Assembly: GCA_000310025.1 (NCBI GenBank)
Contig: FN648480.1
Coordinates: 52,234 to 100,550 of the forward strand
Origin: Ectocarpus siliculosus
Lineage: Eukaryota; Sar; Phaeophyceae; Ectocarpales; Ectocarpaceae
Length of the DNA stretch: 48,317 nucleotides
Direction: 5' to 3'
Shown here in pieces: positions 22,857-34,900 of the stretch. The notes beneath the pieces were generated by a model that saw only the letters and a list, made by a program, of their open reading frames with translations, made no database searches and was not told where the DNA came from. Made by a program: the position numbers and the translations under genes. Each line of letters opens with the position of its first letter. Within the stretch, counting starts at the first letter, position 1.

Positions 22857-24436
22857 CTCTCACGCAATCTATCGGCTGTTGTTCGGATGAAGGTGATATA
22901 GTGTACTTTCCCTGAGCCGAGGAGGAACAAGATCACAACGGGGCCGATACAGGGTTTGGGTCACAAGGTTGCTCTTGATGATGAACCGTGACGCTGGTGA
23001 CAGTTCAACAGGACCTGGTGCTCCTGCAACGCCAAGAAAGAAACAAGGATGAACAAGACTTGTAGGTGTACCGGGAGAACACGGGAGGCAGGCAAATATC
23101 GAGGGAAACAAATCGGCATCACACGAGATGGATTGTGCTTCAAAACTTATTGGCGGCAATGCGACAACGAATAAAGGCGTTAGATATTGATCCGCCCAAA
23201 TGTTTGAGGGCGCCGCTGGCCTCCCCGAAACGTCCCATGCATGATCCTGTGGAGAGGCGCAAAATGGCACAAACAAAGTTGTTGTCCCTTGATTTATCTT
23301 TTATATGTCCATAGACTATTGTTTTTCTGTGAACACCTATCAATACGATGGCAACGGCAACGCACTCCTAGTGCGCCAACTGACGAAGCCCCCTTCGTCG
23401 AAGTCGGGACGGCCTGGTGGCCGCTCTGCTTGCCGCTTAAGACGAGCCCACGCGCATCTACGTCCCGATGCTTATGCGACCATGGGTCATGTAAGCCTGC
23501 CATGCCGACGCTCTTTGCCATTTCGGGACTTCTCGTACGTCATACTTTAATGGAGCCCCTCGGTGCTCCGCGTGGCGTGCCCATTCTCGCTCTTCTCTGG
23601 GCGTGGTTGATAAACGCGGGGTTTCAGACAGTCACATCTCCTCTCTCCTCTATAAGCCTTGTCCGTGTGCTATAACCGTGTCCAAACGACAAGCCGGGCG
23701 AACACATACGCTGATCATTGCTTCTCGTTTCCCTCAGGCGTGAAAAGGGTAAAAAGAAACAAAAAAAGATCGTGTTGATGGTTCCGGGCGCGTGACTCGC
23801 TCGAGCGTTCGCTTTAGCCACCGCCGGCCTGGGGCGCGGTGGGCCCGGGGAAGGACTTCGACGTTTGTTTTCCCCACACCTCCTCGGCTTCACAGCAGCG
23901 CGGTCCCGGTCCAAGGATTGCTCCGCAGCCCGACCCATGCTCTGACGGACCTTACAAAGACGAAAATATGCGGCGAGATCACATCGTCGAGGCCTCGGGA
24001 TGAGATTTGACATTTTTATCTTTTGGCGAGGTGCCGGAAAGGGTTTGCGACTTATTTACCGCTCCGTGGAGAAATGACTTGCTTGGCGGGCGGCAAGTCG
24101 ATGAGAGTGTTGTTATACGTCGGTATTGGGTAGGGAGTTACAACTCCGGTCTCTCTTGTCTCTGCCTGTTGAGCTATCTGCTCAATCAAGCCAGTCCCTT
24201 GCTGTACAGCTCTAACGAACCAAAGCAAATTTAGGAGCGTTTTTAGGAGCGGTTTCTGGTGGAAACCCGCTAGTATTCGAGCGAGTAACACAGACTGCCC
24301 GGCGGGTGATACGTTCGCTGTGTGACAGGCTTGCTTCAGATTGTTCTTCGAAGACCTGTTTTTTCTGATCTTGGGGTATGCATGAGATAGATATACAGGT
24401 CGCAGGCTGAGGTATCTTCCTTGAAAACATACATTT
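22857..24436. other. Intergenic, nothing recognised
   Basis: Contains the 3' flank of ANK1. Short overlapping frames occur on both strands without protein-like composition, and I see no repeat shared with the rest of the window before the LINE-tail copy at 24440. Confidence 0.5.
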
Positions 24437-24439
24437 TAC

Positions 24440-24990
24440 CCCCCCCCCCCCCTCGGTGTTTGCCATCGGGATCGGGTTTTCGTCCCTTCCCGACCACCTT
24501 GTAAAACAAGCCATTTCACTTCGTGAACTCGGCAACCAGGTTACCGTTTTTTTTTTTTACCTCTGTTTTTTTTTGGCGGTAACCATCATGGTGGTCGAGT
24601 AGATCATGTTGTGCGGGGGGGAGAAACCTCACTCCGCGCAAGGGGGATGATCGCACCACGTTGTGTTAAAATGGTCAAGCATCCTCGAGGCAGTTACACA
24701 GTGCTTATAACTGTCTCTGGAAGTGAACGCACCAATGGTTTAGCTGTCATCCGTACGCAAGGAAGTAAGCACCAAGATGCCGAACACCCTTAGCAGGATG
24801 CAGCGCACCCTTCATGCGACTTGCCGAATAATAATACCTCACGGCGCTTCGCGCTTGGTGATGTGAGAGCCTGGTCCGGTGAGAACCCGGCGTGCTCCGT
24901 CCCGGCTTTGTAGGGATGCGAGGTCAATGGTCTAACGACTACGGCATGCACGACCATGAGTACACACCCCCCCCCCTCCCCCCCCCTCGT
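24440..24990 (+). repeat. LINE-tail dispersed repeat, copy B
   Basis: Diverged direct copy of 310-845, starting at a C run plus GGTGTTT and ending in TGGTCTAACGACTACGGCAT followed by a C-rich tract to 24988. It differs from copy A by substitutions and small indels (for example an added AATA near 24829). See copy A for the link to the reverse transcriptase remnant. Confidence 0.8.
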
Positions 24991-25652
24991 CTCCTTGTCG
25001 AAATTGCAGACCTGACCATCGCTCCGACACACTCTCACGGGACAGACGAGGCATCCGACCGCTCTGGTTCCATCCCCGTTTTTCGTATGTATGTCCTCTT
25101 ACATAGTAACGCCACAGCAGTACACCGACCCACCACTACTGCATGCAAATGCCACGCGTGCGCGGATCATTCACGGATCAACTACAAAAAGGCTCTCTTT
25201 GTACGCCAGAGGGTGTGTGTGTCTCCAGCTACAACACTCTGATATGATACAAGATCCACCCAACTGATTGATCCACCAGATCTTAATTTGACTCGAAATA
25301 TGCCCAGTACCCAGCCGTTTTCCCTCCATTCACTGCAAAGACTCTATCCAACACATCCCGTTCGACTGTGGTTATATCTCGAATGGGTAGTCTTTCTGTG
25401 TTTGTATTTATTTTTCCGAAGATCAACCAGATAGGGGGCCACCCACACCTTGCGACGTCAAGGTCGCACACACCCCCACCCCCGAGAGCTCCATCGTGAT
25501 CTTACTCTCTGCGAGCCCCCCCGACCGGTGTTGACAAGTTGGTGTTGACATCTTTCATTGTGTGTAAGATGCAATAGAGCCTTGCCTTGCCTTTGGCGAT
25601 ACAGTTGACTCGGCGAGGGTCCGACGGACCAGCTCACTCATCGTCTAGACAA
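24991..25652. other. 5' flank of the CEP20-like gene
   Basis: No separate gene is recognised. The last bases before the ATG (GACAAATGGC) give a good initiation context. No TATA-like box could be assigned. Confidence 0.45.
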
Positions 25653-28332
25653 ATGGCATCGAACACGGAGCAGCAGGTGAGAGCAGCACGTTTCATTAAT
25701 ACTGTAAGCCGCATGGTCGGGTGTTGCTTATATGGTGTCAACGCGCGTGCGTCGGCACTACTAGTGCGCGGCAGACAGACTGACGGCAGATGTTGGATAG
25801 GGCGCTTGCTCGGTGTGGGCCTGATCGGTCAGAGGTTATCATGATTGCAATGTTTCAGGGTTTGCTGCAAGCTGCAAGGTGTACGTGGAAACTTGCGACA
25901 CCCAGTAGTTGTACGTCTCAGCTGGGGGCAACAGAGATGAAGATTCAAGATCCACGGCAATTTTATCATTGCAGGTTGCACTGAAAATGCAAGACAACTG
26001 CAGTGATCGCTTCTCCGTGCCGGTCCTCCTTCTCTGTGTTTTGATGTCAAACTTGAACGAATGTGCCAAGCGGCTGACCAATCGGAGGACGTCATTCTCG
26101 GCGGGACTGTCAAACAAGAGACATATGGTATATTCCGCGGGGACCCCATACGACTTGAACCTATTGTACTGATCGATGTGTGTCAAACTTTCTCGGCGGA
26201 AATCGCACCTGACAGTCATGGCATTGGTTTGGAGAACTCTACTGTGTAGGCTCTACAGCAGTAGTCTACTGTACAACGTTAGGTCATATATTGTAGAGTT
26301 CACACTGCACATCTACGTACAACTTCGGCAACGCCCGGGGGGTAGATTTCATGCCGTGGGTAGACCTGGGATTGGTTTAGATCTTGTCGTACGATGTGTG
26401 TCTTGTTCAAGCTATTGTCACTACTCGCAATATAGAGGAGCATCCTACTACTATTGTAGGTCATCCCCGCCGCAATCAGCAGACACATGAGAGTACATCG
26501 TGATATCAACCGCACAACATGCCACCATGTACCTACTGATGACATCGGATGCTTGCCAATGCTTCACAGCGCAGCCAAGGAGAGCCGTTGGAGGGGGGAG
26601 ATGGTACAATCGACGACTTGAAACAGGCGCTTGTAGAGAATCTGGAGCATAGGGGCGTACTCGGCAAGCTCAGAGCGAAGGTAGGAGGAGCAAGAGATGA
26701 GCTCATCATCATGCAGGCCATGACGACCTTGATATTCTGAAGCATTTTTTTATCCCATCCCTGTGGGGGAAGATTGCTTGCGTGCAAGGGAAGAGTGCCT
26801 CATTCCGCCGTTCCATGAAAGTACACGCTAATAGAGCTGTTCACTCTCTTTGTGCAACAGGTTCAACGTTTTCGTATAATGTATGCATAGGTCTCCGCTC
26901 CCAACGCAAGTCCTACGTCCAAACAAGAGTAGGGGTTTGTCTCAACCAAAGCACACGAAATACCGGCAGCCGATGTTTCCACACCTACGTGCTCCAGTCA
27001 TCATTCCCACTGCGGCCGTCCGGAACCACCACGCACACACCTTGTCGTGCATCACAAATCGCGAACAATTTACCAAGCTGATCAGCCGATAGCGCTGCGC
27101 TCGCCAGCACCGCGAGGCAAGTTGAGTTAGTAGTGTCCAACGATTTGCCAACGACAACAACGGCAGTGCTGGACCTTATTTTTTTGGTGTCAGCCAATCT
27201 TCAAATTACAAAAAAAAAAATGCTCGGTCGCAAAAACACGGTCCTCCCTTGTAGTCAACGGATTTTGAAACTTTGAAAAATTTGGGAGCACAACAGTGAC
27301 ATTGCTGCTGTCCAATAACGCCCCTTCACAACGCGTGGTGATGCAGGTGCGAGCGGAGGTTTTCCACACGCTCGAGGGGCCCCAGGAGAGGGTTCTGCCG
27401 ACCCCGCTCTCTAACGACAACCTGCTGATCAACGAGCTCGTGCGGGACTACCTGAGCTACAACGGGTACGCGAACGCGCTGGGCGTGTTCATGGCCGAGT
27501 CCGGGCAACCGATCGAAAGGTCCTTGGACAGGGGGTTTATCCGAGACGAGGTGTGGGCAATATTCTTAACGGGGCGAGACCGACACTGGTCGCGTGGCGA
27601 GGGCTAGCTCGCCCGCTCTTGGCGCTGGTGGTTCGTATCGCTGCGGCCTAACTAAGCGGCACACGGCTGTTGCCGTTTTACTCAGCTTCTGGCCTACTGC
27701 AGATGTAGGCAGGGCTTCTTGAACACAAGGTTGATGAATTTTATACGACGACGACCGTTTGTCCTGCTACATGCACGGCTGTCAGTCCGGAAGGCCCTCT
27801 ACCCCCGATGAACCTCCCTAGACCCACTCTGATTACCGGTTTGTAGCCGCTTGAGCTTGAGCCCACCTCTCGACATTCCGCAAAGAGAATGGCCTGACTA
27901 GATAGGCACACTCCAGCGGCTTGCCTTTTTCTTGCCCCTGTCTGTGATACATGGCGCTCTTGCCCCCTCCAGTTGGGACTATCCGAGCGACTAGATAGCA
28001 TCGACCGCGGAGGAGCTAGGCCTTTGCCTCTGCTCTACGGCATCACGCACGCACTTAAGCGCAGACGAAAAGAGGCATCCGTAAACAACGGGGATTACGC
28101 GGAATGCGAAGAGGAGGAAGAGGAGGAGGGCGGCGGTGAGTGGAAAAATACACTTGTACCTGTTCCCGATTTGCGAGGCTGTCCTCGAGGCCTCATTCTC
28201 CTACCCGACCGCCTTGCATGAATAGGACGAGGGCATGGTCCATGTTTCGTCTCTTGTCGTGTTTTTTTTTTCCAACACCCCATCGCAGCAACGTTTGTAG
28301 GCCGGCGCACGTCACAACTCGTGGCGCTGTAG
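25653..28332 (+). CDS. CEP20: Centrosomal protein CEP20 / FOPNL-like, TOF-LisH protein
   Basis: Small centriolar-satellite and basal-body protein of the FOP/OFD1 family, needed for cilium assembly in animals and protists. Exons 25653-25676, 26570-26680, 27347-27550, 27973-28135 and 28289-28332 join in phase to 181 residues, close to the family's usual length of about 175. Exon 1 encodes only MASNTEQQ. Then come the helical N-terminus (DLKQALVENLEHRGVLGKLR), VRAEVF at the next junction, and the LisH motif at about residues 70-100 (NLLINELVRDYLSYNGYANA, then AESGQP). After these come the LPLLYGI motif and an acidic EEEEEEE patch. The last exon, after a strong pyrimidine tract, adds 13 residues. 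It implies flagellated cells. Exons 2-4 are certain; the tiny first exon and the last are inferred from splice signals and phase. Confidence 0.92.
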
Positions 28333-29387
28333 CATTCTCTAAAGTAAGGTTAGTATTAGGCAAAACCAAGGTATTTTCGTCATACATACTCTGGTATACC
28401 TTTGTTCCGGTATATCCTCTGTGTTAATGGGGCCCTTAATCTTCTACGTTCCCTTTGATTCCATCGCCGGCTGGGTAATTCTTACTGCAGGGGGTCACCC
28501 GGACGTCGGCGGCAGGAATAACATCGACTGGGCCGATCCCGCACCGGTGTTGTTCACAAAGCACAATGGTAGTACCGGCGGCGGTGGCGGTGGCATTGCG
28601 TAACGGGGAAAAAATGTGCAACATTTCCACCATGACCGCTTGTAGTGTGAAGGGCTTATATCCGAGAATTTCATTTGGTGCGGTCGCCTACGAAGTGGAA
28701 GCCGTTTGTATCTTTTTCCGCCAGGCGTCCAATACCGTTTTTGCGGCCGGTGGGTGTACCAGTAATGGCAAGGTCGTCACAGTTCTGCGGCATTGCCGTA
28801 CCTGGTCATAGCGCCGGAATCGAAGCATCGCCTTCTCGAAGGTTCTTCACAAGCCGGGGTGCGGACAACCCGAAGTCTGTCCATCAAGGGTTGCATGGTC
28901 ATACACTCCCGGTGTCTCGTTCCGCAGAGGCTTCCAGAGACTTTACGGGGAGCAAGGTATCCACGGGCTTTTCCGGAGACTTCTCGGGGCGCAAGACACG
29001 ACGACATGGCCTTGAGTTCTAGTCAAGCCTACCATCTCGTTGGGTCGATCTCCGTCGTAGAATCGACTCTAGAGTACCCCGTAGCGTACATGCAGCGCCA
29101 GTTGAATACTTGGGAATATTCATTCGTGTTTCAACAGGCTGGGGTATTTTTGCGTTGCGCATCTACAGTAACCAGCAGGCAGCTACGGTTCAATCCAAGT
29201 TCGCTCGTGAAGGTTTTAGTATTTATTGGACTCGCTCGGTCGCTTTTTAGTGAAGTTTCTGCTTTCCTCAAGTGTCACCTGCTGGCGGTACCCGTAAGTA
29301 CCTCCAGAATATCTGTCGTTGACTTCTATTGACTTGTGGACCCCTCGGGGCCAGTTTATTTAAGTGTACCTTTTTAGGGTAAGTTAG
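28333..29387. other. Intergenic, nothing firm
   Basis: One 179-codon frame (28793-29332, plus) has no recognisable domain. A short direct repeat, GAGACTTTACGGGGAGCAAG and GAGACTTCTCGGGGCGCAAG, lies 39 bases apart near 28937 and 28976. Nothing else is supported. Confidence 0.45.
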
Positions 29388-29484
29388 CCTGTGACCACGG
29401 GAATCGACCGCGTCAAGTGTTGGATCAGTACGGACATACGAAGGTACTGGGTAGAGAGAGATCGGAACGGTTTTTAATGTGAAG

Positions 29485-29548
<64 letters not shown>

Positions 29549-29549
29549 C
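29388..29549 (+). repeat. (AAC)n-tailed dispersed repeat, copy 2
   Basis: TGTGACCACGGG, then TTTTTAATGTGAAGACAAC leading into about 21 AAC units (29485-29549). The minus strand at 3456-3600 has the same order of landmarks. Probably the 3' end of a retroelement with a trinucleotide tail. Confidence 0.5.
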
Positions 29550-30126
29550 CTAGCCGACTCCAAATGTGAGAGACCTTCTTCTGCGCCGGAATGTGTCTGA
29601 TTCGGCGAAAGGATGAGCTCAAGTTAGATTTTTCCATGTTCCACTCATGCACTGAGACATTGGCATGATGCGAATCACACAAGACACAGACACGGGACAT
29701 CGTCCCATCAGTATAAGCGTCAGAGTTCTGAACGGGGCCATGTCAAAGGCGACGCTGCACCTAGAGGGAGCCACGAAAATGATTAATACCGAAACATCCA
29801 AACGCAGGTCCTGCCGCGCGTGTTCGGTCCCATACAGTATCGGATTGCAGTTATCGAATTCCAGGTGAGATTGTTGTGAACAACCATAATAATTTCATCT
29901 CATTTTTACCTTAAGGCTATCTCTGACACGCACATGTTAATTTTCAATATTACCTCATGTAGACAAAACCCTCATATTGCGTGCGCCAAGGTCACCACTT
30001 TTTGCGATTATCAGCTCACCATTCGACATTTTTTCTTCAATTTTTGTCACCCACATCGACTCATGCGAACCCCATCATATACTAATGGTTTTGATAAATC
30101 TTTCATGTCAACGTTTCTCAAATTTT
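29550..30126. other. Sequence upstream of the Helitron remnant
   Basis: Partly AT-richer (about 29860-30126). It may include further decayed transposon sequence, but I cannot align it to a domain. Confidence 0.4.
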
Positions 30127-30527
30127 AACTACAACCGACAGAAGCGAGGACTTCCACACTCGCACATCACGTTCCAACTATGCGACGAACACAAATCGGA
30201 CAACGCGGAATGCATCGACAAGCACATCAGGGCGACGTGGCCACACCGAGAACAAGAACCGGCACTACAAGACGCCGTCAACAAGATCACGACCCCACAA
30301 GAATTGCAACAGCCAACGCCAGCTACGCTACGTGGAGGGAAGGAAACAATGCAAGAAGCGATTCCCCGAAGCCACCTCAACTTACCACCACTTTCGGCGA
30401 GAGGGGCTATCCTTTGCACCGTCGATGCGACGAAGACAGCGACATCGTCCCTGACAACGATACATTGGTTTTGCTGATTGACGCTCACATCAACGTCCAA
30501 GTTTCGGCAACCGTCAGTTTGCGATTC
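30127..30527 (+). pseudogene. Helitron Rep/helicase-like fragment, frameshifted
   Basis: Three frames in order match the Helitron N-terminal replication-initiator region. First is QKRGLPHSHITF with a following charged stretch ending EPALQDAVNKI, from 30139. Second is QCKKRFPEATSTYH around 30350. Third is TTFGERGYPLHRR and then LLIDAHINVQVS up to about 30527. The QKRGLPHxH, CxKRFP, GYPxYRR and HINVxV landmarks are family hallmarks. At least two frameshifts separate them, so this is a dead fragment. No helicase domain or Helitron termini were seen. Confidence 0.82.
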
Positions 30528-31051
30528 GGGCCCCGGCGCCCACTGGGGGCGGAGAGGCCCTTCAATCCCCTAGCACCGAATATGCATACCGCGGTTGAGT
30601 CCAGCTACTGCCGCTGTCGAAACGAAAAAACCTAACCCTACATACCAAACTCACACAAGATTTCACAGTTCGTGACCGATTGGCTGTTGAGCAGCTGTCT
30701 ACATGAAACAACAACCCAACCCCGCGAACGCACCCAACCCGCAGCACAAATCAACAATACCTAACCGATTGGCGCCTCTTGCGACCGGAAAAATACGTCT
30801 TACGGAGTTGCGATAGGCCCGCATCAACTAAAATGGTGACAAACAGAAGCGCTAAAGATCTACAGGATGAAAACTATGTACAGGATGCGGAGCCGACCGA
30901 ATTATGTGTGAAAGTGCCAAAATAACTGTTGACTCAGAAGCGAACAATACTGGTACAGTCAAATCAATTCAAGCAATCGACGTTTGCGCTGCTGGTTTTG
31001 GCGTGGCCTGCGCGATACAAAACGCAACCTACAGCCACGATAGACGTGTTC
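30528..31051. other. Intergenic, nothing recognised
   Basis: No gene or repeat was recognised between the Helitron remnant and the MITE; it may be more decayed Helitron sequence. Confidence 0.4.
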
Positions 31052-31483
31052 TTAACCCTACTAGGACTGGAAGCCCAAATGGGGACACTATGGGGACACA
31101 GCACACAAATGCTGATGTACCGCACCGCGGTCGTCACTATGAATGTACGTGGGAAACCTTGGCCTAGCAAATGCTTGGGTAAGGTGCTGCGCTACGTGAT
31201 ATATGATGATGCCTATGCGCCTCTCCTGGGGATCTGACTTGCTGTACACAATCTCCCAAGCCGCGGGTCCCCTTGTTGGTGAAACTGTAAAGAGCCTAGT
31301 ACTGGAAAAAAATGATGACACTGCTTCAGTAAAGGAAGTGTCCCCCATGCATGTGGGGACACTTTCCATGCTCAAGCCAAGTCAGCCTTCGGCCCTCGGG
31401 ACTGTACAGCCTCTCCCAATGAGCGAACGCGATGTTTTCTGGAGCAATAACCTGTAATTATCTGTGGGTACTAGAAGGGTCCA
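31052..31483. mobile_element. piggyBac-like MITE, copy B
   Basis: Starts TTAACCCTACTAGGACTGGA and shares AAGCCCAAATGGGGACAC with copy A at 3771. The right end GTACTAGAAGGG is a decayed version of the terminal repeat, and the expected TTAA there reads TCCA. The length (about 424 bases) and internal order match copy A, so this is an older, mutated copy. Confidence 0.8.
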
Positions 31484-31652
31484 ACATCAAACATTGCGGC
31501 ACCACCCGTGCGGTGAGGATAATCAGCCTTGACCCATGATAAAATGTGAGCCGTCGATTTTCCGTGGCAATGCCCCCTGCCTTTCCGTCGCTGTCCCTGT
31601 CCCCTGCTCTGTCTCTTGTGTCAATCTCTGTGCCCCCCCCCCCCCCCCCTCT

Positions 31653-31752
31653 NNNNNNNNNNNNNNNNNNNNNNNNNNNNNNNNNNNNNNNNNNNNNNNN
31701 NNNNNNNNNNNNNNNNNNNNNNNNNNNNNNNNNNNNNNNNNNNNNNNNNNNN
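31653..31752. other. Assembly gap of 100 N
   Basis: Exactly 100 N, flanked by C runs and CT-rich sequence. A round-number gap in a homopolymer context indicates an unresolved simple repeat of unknown size. It lies in the 3' flank of ANK2. Confidence 0.99.
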
Positions 31753-31919
31753 CCCCCCCCCCCCCTCTCTCTCTATTCCTCATTCTCCCTGCCCCCCCGG
31801 TCTCACCCCCCCCCTATATTGGAGTTGCATCGCAATATAAGAAATGCTACGGTATTCACGGACCCTAGCTGTCCCTCTATGCCTGTCTCTGTGTCAATCT
31901 GTCTCCCCACCTCCCTCTC

Positions 31920-34900
31920 TCAGAGGCCCGTACGCTGCCGGGGACCCCGACGTCCGGGCGCCAGCCTCCGAGCCTCTCCCAACACCAACACTTCCTCCCC
32001 GCCCTTCCCCTCGCTCAAGAACGACCTTCGCTGAGCCCGCTCACTCCTAGACACCGTTGCCTGAACAACCCTCCCCACTCCCGTCCCTTCCGCTCCCACA
32101 ACGGCCCTGCCGACGGCACCGGCAGCGCCAGCTCGCGCATTCCTTGACACCGTTGCCGCTACCGGCTCAACCGTCCCCGCCTCCTCCTCCTCCTCCGCTC
32201 CGACAACGGCCCCGCCGACAGCGCCGACAGCACCGGCAGCGCCGGCAGCGCCGGCAGCGCCGGCAGCGGCACTGAGACCGCCGACCCTAAACCCCCTGGA
32301 AGCGGCCCACTCTATCGCCCAAGTCTCCGACGAGTCGCGGTCGACGATTGCCCTGGCCATGAGGGCCACCATGTCCCCGCGCCTCATGTCCGCCGCCAGC
32401 CGGGCGAGGGACGTCGCCCGCTCCTTCCCGTCTTGCCCCCGGGGGACCGCGTCGATGGCGGCGCCGGCGTCGACCAGCGCGCGGGCGGCCTCCAGGTGGC
32501 CTTCCTGCACAGCGATCCCGAGCGGCGTGCTCCTGCGCGTGGGATAAGTTTTGGGGTGAGAAGAAGACTCACCGTCGTTTTCGACAAGCGCAGGGTTTTG
32601 GAGCAACAAGGCGTATTCCGTGCAGCGAGCAGCACATATAGCGCCAGCGTACAGTATCATGCGAGGTACATGCTGGGGAGAGAGGAAGTAAACCCAGAGA
32701 CGCACAAAAAAACAAGCGTGGGTCGTCATCGTGCTCGTCGGCGGTAAGTACAAAGTTGGCGATGCCGGTGTCGCGCCGATTTCGGGTGTAGCCGAGAGGC
32801 ACGTCAGTCGCACCGCCACGAACCACTTTAGAAACACACACATCAACAACGGCGACAAGATTCCCATACCAACGTCACCACCACAAAAAAAAAAATAAAA
32901 AATAACAACAACGGCGACCAGATTCCGTTCGATTTCTAACGACACCCACCCGCTAGGATCCCGCGTCTTGACGTCCAGCAGGCACCCTTGGAGCGTCAGC
33001 GCGCCCACGGCCTCCGCGTTCCCGTGCGCCGCGGCCACGTGAAGCGGCCTCAGCATCCTCCTCCTCCCTTCTTCCTCACCGGCCGGATCCTGGGACGCGT
33101 TGACATCGGCCCCTTTCTCGAGCAACGCCTCCACCAATGTTCGCCCGCCGCCGCGGCAGGCGGCGTGGAGCGGGGCGGAGAGGACGCGCGCCGTGCCCGC
33201 GCCAGCAGGGTTATCCTTGAGGAGAGTCTTCAAGACGCTGGTGAGGTCGAGGGACGGAGCCTTGTCGTCCCAGCCGAGGTCGAGGCACGGAGCCTTGTCG
33301 TCCCTGCCGACAACAGCGGCCCCTTTTCGAAGGAGCTTGATCATGAAGGGGTGGGGGGGTGGGGGGGTCGGAGGAGGTCAGTGAATAGATGGAGAGAGAA
33401 CGGAGGGGCGGAGGTCGCCGGAGGAGCCGAAGTGTAGAGGATGAGCGTCGTCCTGTGTTCTGAAAACGGCGAGAAAAAAAAACGAAAACGATCAAGGAAA
33501 TATTTCGCGATCGCGTGTAGTCTACTCCTCCATCGCACATACCGCCGCCCAATGTGGTGGTTGCGACAAAAAAAAAAAAAAAAGTCAACGTCACAAGTAT
33601 TTCTCAACCGTGTGTACTGAATCCCCCAACCAATCACCTGTACCACAACATCGTCGTGGCCGTTCGCGGACGCCACGCCGAGGGGCGTCTCTCCCGCCGC
33701 CGTCGCCGCGTCCACGTGGGTCCCGGGTCGCAGCGCCTCGAGCAGCAGCTCCACCACCTCCGCGTGTCCACCCCTCGCCGCCAGGAACAGCGGGGACTCC
33801 CGCTTCCGGTTCCGCCGATGCGCCGGCGGCGCGCCCGCCGCCAGGAGCACTCTCGCCGCCCCCACCCTGCCGTTCATGGCGGCGAAGTGCAAGGGCGTGC
33901 GGCCTTCCTTCCTTCTGTTAGGACTCGCGACGCCCCTTCGGACGGTGGCGGCGGTGCCGGTGCTAGCCCTTCTCTTTTGGCTTGGCTTCTTCGACAGTGG
34001 GCTCGCCAGAGACGTGGCGAGGGCGGCGGCGGATACCCTGGTGCAGCGGCCCCTGCCCGCGTTAGGGGAAGCGGCGGCGGCGGCCGCCGCCGACGGGGTA
34101 GAGGTGGCGTTGCTGCTTCTTCTCCTGGGCGCCTCGGTGGTGGTGACCCTCACCGCCGCGGCGATCTTGGCCCTCCTGTCGCCTCCCGGCTTGTCTCTGG
34201 CGTTCCTCCCGCCCGCGGAGCTAACGATAACACCACCCCCACCACCACCACCAGAAGCACCAGCAGCATTGGCGGAAGAGGAAGACTCCGTCCCGTCCAC
34301 CGCCGCTACGTCCGCCCCCCTGTCCAGCAGCTCCTTCGCGAACCCCGAGAGCCCCAACGCCGCCGCGAAATGGAGCGCCGTGTGCCCGAGCCCGTTAGCG
34401 ATCCCGACGGACGCTCCGGCGCGAAGCAGAGCCTGTCCGACGCCGATCCGCCGAGTCGCCACGGCCACGTGCAGGGCGGTGTCTCCGTCCGCGTTCGTCA
34501 CGTCCGGGTCCGCCGCCGCCGGCGAGCCAGCGGAAGCAGCACCAGCAGCACAAGCACCATCACCAGCACCTTTGGCAGCAGCAGCAGCAGCGCCAGCACG
34601 AGCACCAGCACCAGGACCAGCGGTGAAAAAGGAAACGACACCGCCGTCGCCGTCGCCGTTGCCGTTGTTCTCCCCGCCTCCCGCGCCCTTGCGGAAACCC
34701 GCGGCTCCCTGGAGGAGCGCCTCCGCGATGCCCACCGACCCCCGCATCTGGCGAGGAAACAAAAAGTGGCGTATTGAGAAAAAGGGGGGGACGGTGGGCC
34801 AAAGACAAAGGTCTAGCGAAAGCTCGTAAGACTGGTCTAAGGAAAACAATGCGGGGGGGGGCATCTTGTCCAACAGAGACAGTGAAGATAGGCACTGGAT

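Noticed and set aside
33554-34829. Long plus-strand frames of 407 and 317 codons
   Set aside because: They are antisense to ANK2 exon 4. Composition is Arg/Pro- or Ala-rich as expected opposite GC-rich codons, and the minus strand encodes clear ankyrin repeats.
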